Part shown: in pieces, positions 1-9,512 of the stretch
Layout of the letters: every line of letters begins with the position of its first letter
Position numbering within the stretch: the stretch's first letter is position 1
From: Thiohalocapsa sp. ML1
GTDB lineage: Bacteria; Pseudomonadota; Gammaproteobacteria; Chromatiales; Chromatiaceae
Direction of reading: 5' to 3'
NCBI RefSeq assembly: GCF_001469165.1
Contig: NZ_JABX01000035.1
Location: forward strand, 1-64,000
DNA length: 64,000 nt
Position numbers and translations under genes: made by a program
Notes under the pieces: generated by a model
Database searches by the model: none
Seen by the model: the letters and a program-made list of their open reading frames with translations, nothing else
What the model was told of the DNA's origin: nothing

Positions 1-1
1 C

Positions 2-3000
2 TCCGACCCGACCGCGGGCCCCGGCGCCGAGCTGACGGTCAGCGGCCCGGTCACCGCCGACGGCACGGGTGCCGACATCGCCCTCAGCACCACCGGCAGC
101 GGCGACATCGCGCTCGAAGGCACCGTCACCGCCGACGACGACGCGATCGCCGTCAGCGCCGCGGGCGCCATCGACGGCCCGACCGATCCCGCGCAGGCGC
201 TCATCGCGCAGCGTGTCGAGCTCGACGCCGGTTTGGGCATCGGCGCCGTCGCGGCGGTGCAGACCCGCGCCGAAGCACTCAATGCCGACGCCGTGAACGG
301 CGCCATCGACCTCGACAACACCTTCGCCGACGCGGTGACGGTCGAGCAGTTGCGCAGCCAAAGCGGCGGCGCGATCGACTTCGACCAAAGCGGCGGCAAC
401 GTCACCTTCAACGACGTCCGGACCGCGGGCACGGCGACCTTGGGCGCGAGCGCCAACCTCGTCGTCGCCGAAACCGGCATCAGCGCCGGCACCGCCAACC
501 TCGATGCGGGCGGCAGCATCACCGGCGGCGTAATCGGTGCCGGGACGGCCAACCTCGACGCCGGGAATCTCATCAACGTCACCACAGCGGCGCAGACCCT
601 CGATGCCGAGAGCGCCACCGGCGGCATCACCATCGCCAACGCCCTGGCCGCGGACGTCACCGTCACCGGCCTGCGCGCGCTCGGCACCGGCGGCATCGAC
701 TTCGACCAAGCGGGCGGCGGCAGCCTGGAGATTCAGGCCGCGAGCACCGCCGACGGCGGCATCGACATCGCCAACTCCGACCCGACCGCGGGCCCCGGCG
801 CCGAGCTGACGGTCAGCGGCCCGGTCACCGCCGACGGCACGGGTGCCGACATCGCCCTCAGCACCACCGGCAGCGGCGACATCGCGCTCGAAAGCACCGT
901 CACCGCCGACGACGACGCGATCGCCGTCAGCGCCGCGGGCGCCATCGACGGCCCGACCGATCCCGCGCAGGCGCTCATCGCGCAGCGTGTCGAGCTCGAC
1001 GCCGGTTTGGGCATCGGCGCCGTCGCGGCGGTGCAGACCCGCGCCGAAGCACTCAATGCCGACGCCGTGAACGGCGCCATCGACCTCGACAACACCTTCG
1101 CCGACGCGGTGACGGTCGAGCAGTTGCGCAGCCAAAGCGGCGGCGCGATCGACTTCGACCAAAGCGGCGGCAACGTCACCTTCAACGACGTCCGGACCGC
1201 GGGTACGGCGACCTTGGGCGCGGACGCGAGCATCGTCGTCGGCGGCAGCGGCATCAGCGCCGGCACCGCGAACGTCAGCGCCGGCGGCAGCCTCACCGGT
1301 GGCGTGATCGCCGCCGGCCTGGCCGACCTCGACGCGGGTGGCGAGATCAACGTCACCACCGCGGCGCGGACCATGATCGCCGACAGCGCCACCGGCGGCA
1401 TCCGCATCGTCAACACCCTGGCCGAGGACGTCACCGTCACCGCGTTGCGCGCGCTCGGCACCGGCGGCATCGACTTCGACCAAGCGGGCGGCGGCAGCCT
1501 GGAGATTCAGGCCGCCAGCACCGCCGACGGCGGCATCGACATCGCCAACTCCGACCCGACCGCGGGCCCCGGCGCCGAGCTGACGGTCAGCGGGCCGGTC
1601 ACCGCCGACGGCACGGGTGCCGACATCGCCCTCAGCACCACCGGCAGCGGCGACATCGCGCTCGAAAGCACCGTCACCGCCGACGACGACGCGATCGCCG
1701 TCAGCGCCGCGGGCGCCATCGACGGCCCGACCGATCCCGCGCAGGCGCTCATCGCGCAGCGTGTCGAGCTCGACGCCGGTTTGGGCATCGGCGCCGTCGC
1801 GGCGGTGCAGACCCGCGCCGAAGCACTCAATGCCGACGCCGTGAACGGCGCCATCGACCTCGACAACACCCTCGCCGACGCGGTGACGGTCGAGCAGTTG
1901 CGCAGCCGCAGCGGAGATCGCATCGACTTCGACCAAAGCGGCGGCGACGTCACCTTCAACGACGTCGAGACCGCGGGCACGGCGACCTTGGGCGCGGACG
2001 CGAGCATCGTCGTCGGCGGCAGCGGCATCAGCGCCGGCACCGCGAACGTCAGCGCGGGCGGCAGCCTCACCGGCGGCGTGATCGCCGCCGGCCTAGCCGA
2101 CCTCGACGCGGGTGGCGAGATCAACGTCACCACAACGGCGCAGATCCTCGATGCCGAGAGCGCCACCGGCGGCATCACCATCGCCAACGCCCTGGCCGCG
2201 GACGTCACCGTCACCGGCCTGCGTGCGCTCGGCACCGGCGGCATCGACTTCGACCAGACGGGCGGCGGCAGCCTGGAGATCCAGGCCGCGAGCACCGCCG
2301 ACGGCGGCATCGACATCGCCAATGCCAACCCCAGCGCGGGCGCTGGCGCCGAGCTGACGGTCAGCGGCCCGGTCACCGCCGACGGCGCCGATGCCGACAT
2401 CGCCCTCGCCACCACCGGCAGCGGCGACATCGCGCTCGAAGGCACCGTCACCGCCGAAGACGACGAGATCGCCGTCAGCGCCGCGGGCGCCATCGACGGC
2501 CCGACCGATCCCGCGCATGCGCTCGTGGCGCAGCGCGTCGAGCTCGACGCCGGCCTGGGCATCGGTGCCGCCACGGCGGTACGGACCCGAGCCGCGGTGC
2601 TCGATGCCGACGCCGTCAACGGCGCCATCGACCTCGACAACACCCTCGCCGACGCGGTGACGGTCGAGCAGTTGCGCAGCCGCAGCGGAGATCGCATCGA
2701 CTTCGACCAAAGCGGCGGCGACGTCACCTTCAACGACGTCGAGACCGCGGGCACGGCGACCTTGGGCGCGGACGCGAGCATCGTCGTCGGCGGCAGCGGC
2801 ATCAGCGCCGGCACCGCGAACGTCAGCGCGGGCGGCAGCCTCACCGGCGGCGTGATCGCCGCCGGCCTAGCCGACCTCGACGCGGGTGGCGAGATCAACG
2901 TCACCACAGCGGCGCAGACCCTCGATGCCGAGAGCGCCACCGGCGGCATCACCATCGCCAACGCCCTGGCCGCGGACGTCACCGTCACCGGCCTGCGCGC

Positions 3001-3661
3001 GCTCGGCACCGGCGGCATCGACTTCGACCAGACGGGCGGCGGCAGCCTGGAGATTCAGGCCGCGAGCACCGCCGACGGCGGCATCGACATCGCCAATGCC
3101 AACCCCAGCGCGGGCGCTGGCGCCGAGCTGACGGTCAGCGGCCCGGTCACCGCCGACGGCACGGGTGCCGACATCGCCCTCAGCGCCACCGGCAGCGGCG
3201 ACATCGCGCTCGAAGGCACCGTCACCGCCGAAGACGACGAGATCGCCGTCAGCGCCGCGGGCGCCATCGACGGCCCGACCGATCCCACGCATGCGCTCGT
3301 GGCGCAGCGCGTCGAGCTCGACGCCGGCCTGGGCATCGGTGCCGCCACGGCGGTACGGACCCGAGCCGCGGTGCTCGATGCCGACGCCGTCAACGGCGCC
3401 ATCGACCTCGACAACACCCTCGCCGACGCGGTGACGGTCGAGCAGTTGCGCAGCCGCAGCGGAGATCGCATCGACTTCGACCAAAGCGGCGGCGACGTCA
3501 CCTTCAACGACGTCCAGACCGCGGGCACGGCGACCTTGGGCGCGGACGCGAGCATCGTCGTCGTCGGCAGCGGCATCAGCGCCGGCACCGCGAACGTCAG
3601 CGCGGGCGGCAGCCTCACCGGCGGCGTGATCGCCGCCGGCCTAGCCGACCTCGACGCCGGC
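2..3661 (+). repeat. 774-bp coding tandem repeat, at least 4.7 copies
   Basis: Equivalent positions recur at 2, 776, 1550, 2324 and 3098, an exact 774-bp period (258 codons). Copies differ by a few substitutions; for example copies starting at 2, 776 and 1550 have the SDPTAGPG version and those at 2324 and 3098 the NANPSAGAG version. The near-identity suggests recent expansion or gene conversion, and the true copy number may be larger upstream. Short-read assemblies often collapse such arrays. Confidence 0.95.
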
Positions 3662-5305
3662 GGCAGTATCGGCACGGCCAGTCGTGCGCTGGACACGAAT
3701 GTCGAGCGCATCAACGCAAGGTCCGGCACCGGCGGGATCTTCATCGCCGAGGCGAGCGATCTCCAACTCGGCGCAACGGCTCCCGTGACAACCGGGGCGC
3801 CGGGTGCAGAGATCCGCGTGACCAACGGCGGCGCGCTTACCGTCGCCCAGGCCGTCACTACCACCGGCAGCGGCAATATCTCGCTGACCAGCATCGGTAC
3901 CCAGACCGTCAACGCCGCCGTCACGGCCGGGGGGGAGGCCAGGCTGACCAGCAGCGCCGGCCAGCGCATCGACGCCGCCGTCAGCGCCGGCAACAATGCG
4001 ACGCTCTCCGCCGCCGGCGGCATCACCCATGGTGCGGCCGGCCACGTGAGCGCGAATGGCGCCATCGTCGCCAATGCAGGCAGCGGTGCACTGACCATGG
4101 ACGGCGGGACGCGCTACACCGCCGGCGGTCCGGTGCAACTGACCGCGGCGCAGAACATCGGCGTCGGCCGCGTCCAAGCGGGCACGGACCTGCGCGTGCA
4201 GAGCACCGGCGGGCGCATCCTCGATGCCAGCCCGTCCGGCGACGGCATCGGCAACGAGAACTTCCTCGGCCGCGACTTGATCCTGCTCGCCGCCACCGGC
4301 ATCGGCGCCGTCGGCGACGGGGACATCGACACCGCGGTGGAGCGCATCGACGCCGTCACCGGCAGCGGGGACATCTACATCGGCGAGCGCGATGCGGTGA
4401 CCTTCGGCTTCAACCAGGGCGTGAGCACCGGCTCGGGGGACATCGAGGGGAGCTCCGGCGGGACCATGACCATCGGCGCGCCGGTGTCGGCCGGCGGCAG
4501 CGACATCCTGCTGCGAGCCGGGAACGAGCTCTTGATCTTGTCGGACATTCGCACCGGCACGGGCGACATCGAGCTGTTTGCGAGCAGCAATATCCGCTCC
4601 ATCGGCCCCGGTGTCATCAGCGCCTCGGTGAACGATCGCGGTTCCCTGGCGCTGCGGGCCGGGGGTGCTGTCGGCGAATCGGCTGCCCCGATCCTGATGG
4701 ACATCGCGACGGTCGCGGCCCAGGCGGACGGCGGCGGGGTCTTCCTGACCCAGATCGACGGTGGGCAGGGCAACCTGATCATCGGCCGCACCACCGGCTC
4801 GCAACCCCTCGCCGGCATCACCGCCACCAACGGCAATGTCGAGGTCCGCACCCTCGGCGACGGCTCGCCGCCGGACCATGGTCGGCTCGACGTGACCGAG
4901 GATATCCGCATCATCGGCACAGGCGACATCCTGTTGGCGACGGAGGGCCCGAACAGCGACATCTTCATCAGCGCCCTGCTCATCGCCGACAACGGCACCA
5001 CAACGCTCGACGCCGGCCGCCGCGTCCTCTCCACCTATGATCTCAGCGGCGTGCTGATCCAGAGCCAGATGGACGAGCTTGCGACGGTGGTGGACTCAAC
5101 GCTGATCCTGGCGCGCTACTTCAGCGGCTCCCTCGCCGAGGCCTATGCGATCCCGGACTACGGGGTCGATGATGACGAGGACATCCTGTACCTCAGTGAC
5201 GGGAACGAGGCGCTCTGGGGGCCGGCGGACGATGGCTCGGCAGGGCTCGATGACGACGATGACGGCGACGGCGACGAGTACGATCAGGAGCATGACCATG
5301 ACTGA
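2..5305 (+). CDS. Giant tandem-repeat adhesin-like surface protein (5' end outside window)
   Basis: The frame is open from the first bases of the window, so the start and any secretion signal lie upstream; about 1767 residues are visible. Roughly the first 1220 consist of a 258-residue unit repeated almost perfectly, rich in Gly, Ala, Asp and Thr, with short beta-strand motifs such as GGIDFDQ, TADGGIDIAN and GSGDIALE. This is the look of a right-handed beta-helix of the filamentous-haemagglutinin class. A non-repeated but similar region follows to about residue 1700, and the protein ends in a strongly acidic tail rich in Asp with a His-containing end (EYDQEHDHD). There is no catalytic motif. 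I infer a secreted or surface-anchored adhesin. The partner transporter expected for two-partner secretion is not visible. The stop codon overlaps the start of the CHAT lipoprotein gene, so the two are probably co-expressed. Confidence 0.8.
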   Translation, partial: SDPTAGPGAELTVSGPVTADGTGADIALSTTGSGDIALEGTVTADDDAIAVSAAGAIDGPTDPAQALIAQRVELDAGLGIGAVAAVQTRAEALNADAVNGAIDLDNTFADAVTVEQLRSQSGGAIDFDQSGGNVTFNDVRTAGTATLGASANLVVAETGISAGTANLDAGGSITGGVIGAGTANLDAGNLINVTTAAQTLDAESATGGITIANALAADVTVTGLRALGTGGIDFDQAGGGSLEIQAASTADGGIDIANSDPTAGPGAELTVSGPVTADGTGADIALSTTGSGDIALESTVTADDDAIAVSAAGAIDGPTDPAQALIAQRVELDAGLGIGAVAAVQTRAEALNADAVNGAIDLDNTFADAVTVEQLRSQSGGAIDFDQSGGNVTFNDVRTAGTATLGADASIVVGGSGISAGTANVSAGGSLTGGVIAAGLADLDAGGEINVTTAARTMIADSATGGIRIVNTLAEDVTVTALRALGTGGIDFDQAGGGSLEIQAASTADGGIDIANSDPTAGPGAELTVSGPVTADGTGADIALSTTGSGDIALESTVTADDDAIAVSAAGAIDGPTDPAQALIAQRVELDAGLGIGAVAAVQTRAEALNADAVNGAIDLDNTLADAVTVEQLRSRSGDRIDFDQSGGDVTFNDVETAGTATLGADASIVVGGSGISAGTANVSAGGSLTGGVIAAGLADLDAGGEINVTTTAQILDAESATGGITIANALAADVTVTGLRALGTGGIDFDQTGGGSLEIQAASTADGGIDIANANPSAGAGAELTVSGPVTADGADADIALATTGSGDIALEGTVTAEDDEIAVSAAGAIDGPTDPAHALVAQRVELDAGLGIGAATAVRTRAAVLDADAVNGAIDLDNTLADAVTVEQLRSRSGDRIDFDQSGGDVTFNDVETAGTATLGADASIVVGGSGISAGTANVSAGGSLTGGVIAAGLADLDAGGEINVTTAAQTLDAESATGGITIANALAADVTVTGLRALGTGGIDFDQTGGGSLEIQAASTADGGIDIANANPSAGAGAELTVSGPVTADGTGADIALSATGSGDIALEGTVTAEDDEIAVSAAGAIDGPTDPTHALVAQRVELDAGLGIGAATAVRTRAAVLDADAVNGAIDLDNTLADAVTVEQLRSRSGDRIDFDQSGGDVTFNDVQTAGTATLGADASIVVVGSGISAGTANVSAGGSLTGGVIAAGLADLDAGGSIGTASRALDTNVERINARSGTGGIFIAEASDLQLGATAPVTTGAPGAEIRVTNGGALTVAQAVTTTGSGNISLTSIGTQTVNAAVTAGGEARLTSSAGQRIDAAVSAGNNATLSAAGGITHGAAGHVSANGAIVANAGSGALTMDGGTRYTAGGPVQLTAAQNIGVGRVQAGTDLRVQSTGGRILDASPSGDGIGNENFLGRDLILLAATGIGAVGDGDIDTAVERIDAVTGSGDIYIGERDAVTFGFNQGVSTGSGDIEGSSGGTMTIGAPVSAGGSDILLRAGNELLILSDIRTGTGDIELFASSNIRSIGPGVISASVNDRGSLALRAGGAVGESAAPILMDIATVAAQADGGGVFLTQIDGGQGNLIIGRTTGSQPLAGITATNGNVEVRTLGDGSPPDHGRLDVTEDIRIIGTGDILLATEGPNSDIFISALLIADNGTTTLDAGRRVLSTYDLSGVLIQSQMDELATVVDSTLILARYFSGSLAEAYAIPDYGVDDDEDILYLSDGNEALWGPADDGSAGLDDDDDGDGDEYDQEHDHD

Positions 5306-8300
5306 GCCGCGGCCCCGCCACATCCGCGCAGCCCTGCGCCGGCTATCGGCATGCGGCGCGAGCGCAACGCTCGCGGCACTGCTGCTCGCGGGCTGTGCGG
5401 CGACGCCGGTCGGCGACGACGGCACCGCGGTCGACCTCGATGTCGGCACGAACCAGAGCGGCGAGCCCTGCACGCTGTCGGGCCGCCCGGCGCCGGCGAA
5501 GATCGCCGAGGCCGGCGCGCGCTACTACAGCCTGCAGTGCGGGCGTTGGGAGCAGCCGAGCGGCTCGCTCTTCGTTGCCGGGGTCGGAGCCGGGTCGGCG
5601 GAGTCGCTGGCGCGCGACGGCTGGTGGCGCACGCGTCTGGAGCAGTTCCTCGACTGCGACGTCCCCACGGGCACCTCGGTGCTGGACGGCGTTGCGGCCA
5701 TCGCCATGGACTGCCGGCTGCAGAAGGGCGGCTGGGCCTTCCAGGCGTTGGCGGTGCAGATCGGCGACAAGGTCTATCTGGCCGACAGCATCCCGAGCGC
5801 CTTCGGCCCGATGGAGCAGGCCATCGGCGCACTCAGCGGCCGGCGCGCGGCGGACGCCCTCGGTGGCGACGAGTCCGAAGAGATGCGCCGGCTGCAAGGT
5901 CGGCTCGCCGGCGCCGACTTCGACATCCGCGACATCACCCAGTACAACGACCTGCGCCGGCTCGCCCGCTACCACAATCGACGCGGGGAGTACGCGCTCG
6001 CCGAGCAGCAGTACCGCCGCGCGCTGACCGTGGCCGAGCAGGAGCGCGCGGAGCAGGTGGCCTTCCTCGCGATGCACATCGCCCTGGAGCTGAGCAACCA
6101 GCGCAAGTTCGACGCCGCCGAGGCGATGTTCGAGCGCGCCGATGCGGCCCTGCCCGGCTCCGGCAACGTCGGCGTCGACCGGGCGCGGCTCGCCGGCTAT
6201 CGCGCCATGCATTTGGCCAACCAGCGGCGCAACGCGGAGGCCGCCGCACTCGCCGGCGAGGCCACCCGGCTCTTCCAGGCCCAGGGCTACGCCGGCGACA
6301 CCGGCGCCTTCGACCTCACCGCCGGGCACGAATTCACGGCGACCTCCGGCCTGCTCACGGCCACCACAGGGGCGGATCTGCTTGCCAGCGAAGGCGCGAG
6401 CGCCTGGGCGAACGCCGTCAAGAGCAGCATGGTGGAGACCCGCACGCTGCTGAATCAGGGTCGGGTGGATGCCGCCGAGACGGAGCTTACGCAGGCACGC
6501 AAGCTCTATGCGCAGAACCCGCAGGCGCCGCGCACCTGGTCGGTGCAGCTCGACGTGCTCGGGGCCGAGATCGCCGAGCGCCGCGGGCAGCTCGGCAAGG
6601 CTGAGCGCCTGCTCAAGTCCGCCGTCGCCACCGACGCGGGCCTGGTCGGGCGCTCGCGCAGCGGCGGGCTGGCCTGGCTCGCGCTCGGGCGCATCAACGC
6701 GCGCCAGGGCAAAGAGGGGCAGGCGCTCAACGCCTTCCGCGAAGGCTTTGCGGTGTTTGCGGAGCAGGGCGGGAGCGTAGACGTGGACGCAGCCATGCCG
6801 TACTTCCGCATCGGCGCCAAGCGTGGCGGCAAGGCGCTCGCGGCGGAGCTGTTCGAGGCCGCGCAGCTTGTCACCAGCGCCACCGTGACTCGGCAGATCG
6901 CCGAGGTCACGGCGCGGCTCGAATCCGGCGACCAGGCCGTGAGCGGCCTGATTCGCGACATCCAGGACGCCCAGCGTGAGCGCGAGCGCGTGCGCGAGCA
7001 ACTCGACGTCGCCGGCGCCGCCAGCGCGCCCGCCACCGAGGCGCTGCGCCGGCGCTACGAGGAGATCAACGCGGCGCTGCAGGGCCTGGAGCTGGAGGTT
7101 CAGTCCGCGTCGCCGCAGTACAACCAGCTCGTGCTGTTCGAGGCAATCCCGGTCGGCCGGGTGCAGCAGGGCCTGCGCGCCGGCGAGGGGCTGTCGCAGC
7201 TCCTGATCGGCGCCGACGGCGGCGTCGGCTTCCTGGTCACCCGCGACGACATCCGCATCTATCCCGTCGAGCTGACCAGCGCCGAGGCGCGGCGCATCGT
7301 CGCCGCGCTGCGTGCGCCCGTGGAGGACCCGCTGGACATCCCGCCCTATCCGGTGGACGCGGCCTACCGGCTCTACCAGACGCTCTACGGACCCGTCACG
7401 GCGGAGCTGAGCGCGCTGCGGCACTTGGTCACCATACCGTCCGGCGACCTGTTGAGCCTGCCCTTCGCGATGCTCGTGGTGGAGCCGCCGCCGCCGGTCT
7501 CGGGCTTCGACTATTCCGGCGTCACCTTCATGGTCGCGCGGCACGCGCTGACGCTGGCACCGGCGGTGCAGTCCTTCGCGAGCCTGCGCGATGCCAAGCC
7601 GTCGCAGGCGCGCTATCCGTTCCTCGGCTTCGGCGATCCCCTCCCCGGCGGCAACACCTCTGCGGTGCTGGCCGGCGCCGGCATGACGCGCTCCGCGCAG
7701 TGCGCACAAGAGGCCGGGCTCATCGCCAACTTTGCGCCGCTGCCGGACACCGCCTTCGAGATCCGGGAGAGCGCGAAGGCCCTGGGCGCCGGCCCCGGCA
7801 GCGTCGTGCTCGGGCGCGCCTTCACGGAGCGGGCGGTGAAGCAGCGCCCGCTGGACCGCTACCGCATCGTCTCCTTCGCCACGCATGGTCTGTTGCCGAG
7901 CAAGCTCGCCTGCCTCAACGACGCCGCGCTGGTGACCACGCCGGGCAGTGGCGCCTACGCCGACGGCCTGCTGGAGGCGAGCGAGGTGGCGGCGGAGCTC
8001 AAGATGGACGCGGACCTGGTGGTGCTGTCCGCCTGCGACACCGGCGGCGGTGGCGAGAGCGGCGAGGCGTTGTCCGGTCTGGCGCGGACCTTCTTCTTCG
8101 CCGGCGCACGCAACCTGCTGGTCAGCCACTGGGAGGTCCCGTCGCTAACGACGACGGAGCTCTTGGTGCAATCCTTCCGCAAGCTCTCCACCCCCGGCAT
8201 GACCAGCGCCGAGGCACTGCGCCAGAGCCAGCTCGGCATCATCGCCACCGGCGCTTACTCCCATCCCAAGGCCTGGGCGGGCTTCACGGTGGTCGGACAC

Positions 8301-8309
8301 GGGGGCTGA
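5298..8309 (+). CDS. CHAT-domain (caspase-like) lipoprotein with TPR-like repeats
   Basis: 1003 residues. ATG 5298 is chosen over ATG 5292 because AGGAG at 5286-5290 stands 7 nt before it; the start overlaps the upstream stop (ATGACTGA). A lipoprotein signal ends in the lipobox LLLAGC, so the protein should be lipid-anchored outside the inner membrane. The middle (about residues 230-560) is helical and TPR-like, then comes a coiled stretch. The C-terminal third is a CHAT peptidase domain with both dyad residues present: His863 in FATHGLL and Cys913 in LSACDTG. The downstream SHWEV and GLARTFFFAGA segments are also typical. CHAT proteins are caspase-like peptidases (separase/caspase clan). The coupled adhesin gene upstream is the obvious candidate partner or substrate, which is inference. 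This is not the cytoplasmic TPR-CHAT of type III-E CRISPR systems, since it carries an export signal and no CRISPR genes are near. Confidence 0.85.
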   Translation: MTEPRPRHIRAALRRLSACGASATLAALLLAGCAATPVGDDGTAVDLDVGTNQSGEPCTLSGRPAPAKIAEAGARYYSLQCGRWEQPSGSLFVAGVGAGSAESLARDGWWRTRLEQFLDCDVPTGTSVLDGVAAIAMDCRLQKGGWAFQALAVQIGDKVYLADSIPSAFGPMEQAIGALSGRRAADALGGDESEEMRRLQGRLAGADFDIRDITQYNDLRRLARYHNRRGEYALAEQQYRRALTVAEQERAEQVAFLAMHIALELSNQRKFDAAEAMFERADAALPGSGNVGVDRARLAGYRAMHLANQRRNAEAAALAGEATRLFQAQGYAGDTGAFDLTAGHEFTATSGLLTATTGADLLASEGASAWANAVKSSMVETRTLLNQGRVDAAETELTQARKLYAQNPQAPRTWSVQLDVLGAEIAERRGQLGKAERLLKSAVATDAGLVGRSRSGGLAWLALGRINARQGKEGQALNAFREGFAVFAEQGGSVDVDAAMPYFRIGAKRGGKALAAELFEAAQLVTSATVTRQIAEVTARLESGDQAVSGLIRDIQDAQRERERVREQLDVAGAASAPATEALRRRYEEINAALQGLELEVQSASPQYNQLVLFEAIPVGRVQQGLRAGEGLSQLLIGADGGVGFLVTRDDIRIYPVELTSAEARRIVAALRAPVEDPLDIPPYPVDAAYRLYQTLYGPVTAELSALRHLVTIPSGDLLSLPFAMLVVEPPPPVSGFDYSGVTFMVARHALTLAPAVQSFASLRDAKPSQARYPFLGFGDPLPGGNTSAVLAGAGMTRSAQCAQEAGLIANFAPLPDTAFEIRESAKALGAGPGSVVLGRAFTERAVKQRPLDRYRIVSFATHGLLPSKLACLNDAALVTTPGSGAYADGLLEASEVAAELKMDADLVVLSACDTGGGGESGEALSGLARTFFFAGARNLLVSHWEVPSLTTTELLVQSFRKLSTPGMTSAEALRQSQLGIIATGAYSHPKAWAGFTVVGHGG

Positions 8310-8364
8310 GACCGGCGCTGGTCCGCGGCGCCGCGAGCCCCGTCTGGACTTGCCGGTGCAAATC

Positions 8365-8430
8365 CGCTGGTCGCCGCAGGTGAAGCGCGACGACACGGCG
8401 CTTGCAGGCAAAAGAGCCGAGGGTCAACAC
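8365..8430 (+). repeat. Partial, rearranged copy of the dispersed ~190-bp element
   Basis: TCGCCGCAGGTGA, which also occurs near one end of the element at 9320-9512, is followed by CGGCGCTTGCAGGCAAAAG and a degenerate GAGCCGAGGGTC core. It looks like a remnant in which two parts of the element have been joined in altered order. Confidence 0.5.
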
Positions 8431-8460
8431 CCACAGAGCGGGATGCACTGATTTCGCGTC

Positions 8461-8490
8461 GCGGAGTCGACCTGGCGGTCGACTCTCCGC
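8461..8490 (+). terminator. Hairpin between convergent genes, possible bidirectional terminator
   Basis: GAGTCGACC (8464-8472), a TGGC loop, then GGTCGACTC (8477-8485) form a perfect 9-bp stem, extended by outer GCGG/CCGC pairing. It lies about 150 bp after the CHAT stop and 47 bp before the end of the convergent DUF72 gene. There is no clear U-tract, so termination is an inference. Confidence 0.45.
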
Positions 8491-8536
8491 CGCGGCCCGG
8501 CCGCTGCACTCGTCAGGGCTGCCGGCCCCGACGGTG

Positions 8537-9313
8537 TCAGGCCGGGATGGCGGGCGACGCGGCCGCCTGCCGTGCAAGCCGCTCCCTGAGCGCCAGCGCG
8601 TTCTGCACCGCATAGCCGGCTTCGTCGTTGTCGAAGTAGCAGTAGACGTCGAGTCCCTTGGCGCACCAGGCGCGGATGGCGCGCGCCCAGTGCCCCAGCG
8701 CGGCGCTGTCGTAGCTGCCCTGGTAGGCGGCGCCCGGGCCGTGCAGACGGATGTAGACGAAGTCGGACGTGATGTGCGCGGGCGAGCGCCAGCCGTCGAG
8801 CTCGTAGATGCAGAAGGCGGCGTTGTGGCGCCGCAGCAGCGCGAGGGTCGTGTCGTCGATCCAGCTAGGGTCGCGGAGCTCGAAGGCCCAGCGGTGGCGG
8901 TCGTCCAGCCGGTCCAGGAAGGCGGCGAGGCGCTCGGTGTTGCGATGCCAGCCTGGTGGCAGTTGGAACAGGATGGGGCCGAGGCGCTCGCCGAGGATGT
9001 CCATGCGCGTCACCAGGCGGTCCAGGCTCTCCGCCGGGTCGTTCAGCTTCTTCATGTGCGTGATGTAGCGGCTCGCCTTGGCCGCGAAGACGAAGTCCGA
9101 CGGCACCCGCGCGCACCAGCGCTCCAGCGTCTCCACGCTCGGCAGGTGGTAGAAGCTGCTGTCGATCTCGGCGCTGTCGAGCCGCGCGCCGTAGTAGTCG
9201 AGCCGCTTTGTCGGCGGCAGGTCCGGCGGGTAGAAGGGGCCCTCCCAGGCGTCGTAGTACCAGCCGGAGGTGCCGATATGCGCGTGCCCACGGTCGGCGA
9301 CGAGGAGGCTCAC
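8537..9313 (-). CDS. DUF72 (YecE-like) family protein
   Basis: 258 residues. The start is the GTG at 9313: the frame continues further upstream, but that part is the dispersed GGGCCGA-rich repeat and not a conserved N-terminus, and GTG places the DUF72 start (HIGTSGWYYDAWEG) about 12 residues in. Typical family motifs follow: FYPPDLP, LDYYGARLDSAEIDSSFY, FVFAAKASRYITH, LGPILFQLPP, WAFELRDPSW, YIRLHG and a C-terminal YCYFDNDEAGYAVQNA. The family has a TIM-barrel fold and an unsettled biochemical function. It is a stand-alone gene, convergent with the CHAT gene. The weak Shine-Dalgarno (GAGAGA) leaves the exact start uncertain. Confidence 0.85.
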   Translation of the reverse strand: MSLLVADRGHAHIGTSGWYYDAWEGPFYPPDLPPTKRLDYYGARLDSAEIDSSFYHLPSVETLERWCARVPSDFVFAAKASRYITHMKKLNDPAESLDRLVTRMDILGERLGPILFQLPPGWHRNTERLAAFLDRLDDRHRWAFELRDPSWIDDTTLALLRRHNAAFCIYELDGWRSPAHITSDFVYIRLHGPGAAYQGSYDSAALGHWARAIRAWCAKGLDVYCYFDNDEAGYAVQNALALRERLARQAAASPAIPA

Positions 9314-9319
9314 GGCGCT

Positions 9320-9512
9320 ATCTCTCGGTCGTCGCCGCAGGTGAGCCCAGGGCCAAAGGTCAAGGGCCGAGGGCCGGGGAGGGCTCCCTTGGCCCTCGGC
9401 CCTCGGCCCTTTGGCCTGCAACCGCCGTGTTGTCGTGAAACTTGCCTCATTAGCAAACTCGTGAAACTTGCCTTGTTAGCAAACACTTGGTGCCGTCAAG
9501 CAATCTAGGGCC
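9320..9512 (-). repeat. Dispersed ~190-bp element, copy with internal duplication
   Basis: Read on the minus strand it starts CCCTAGATTGCTTGAC, contains a duplicated GGCAAGTTTCACGA block, then TTGCAGGCCAAAGGGCCGAG with GGGCCGA heptamers, a pairing TCGGCCC arm, and ends CTGCGGCGACGACCG. The same blocks in the same order occur at 17760-17953 and 46725-46912. It fills the whole gap between the DUF72 gene and malQ-treY. No transposase is present, so it resembles a MITE or REP-type element. Confidence 0.8.

Noticed and set aside
733-4879. Long minus-strand open frames opposite the adhesin
   Set aside because: They arise from the high-GC repetitive sequence, repeat with the same 774-bp period, and show Ala/Ser/Pro low-complexity composition.
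5343-8129. 928-codon minus-strand frame opposite the CHAT gene
   Set aside because: Antisense to a gene with clear domains; the product is an Arg/Gly/Ala-rich shadow.
5298-8309. Craspase-type TPR-CHAT effector
   Set aside because: The protein has a lipoprotein signal, and no gRAMP/cas gene or CRISPR array is nearby.
9314-9421. Longer DUF72 start at 9421
   Set aside because: The extra codons lie inside the dispersed heptamer element.
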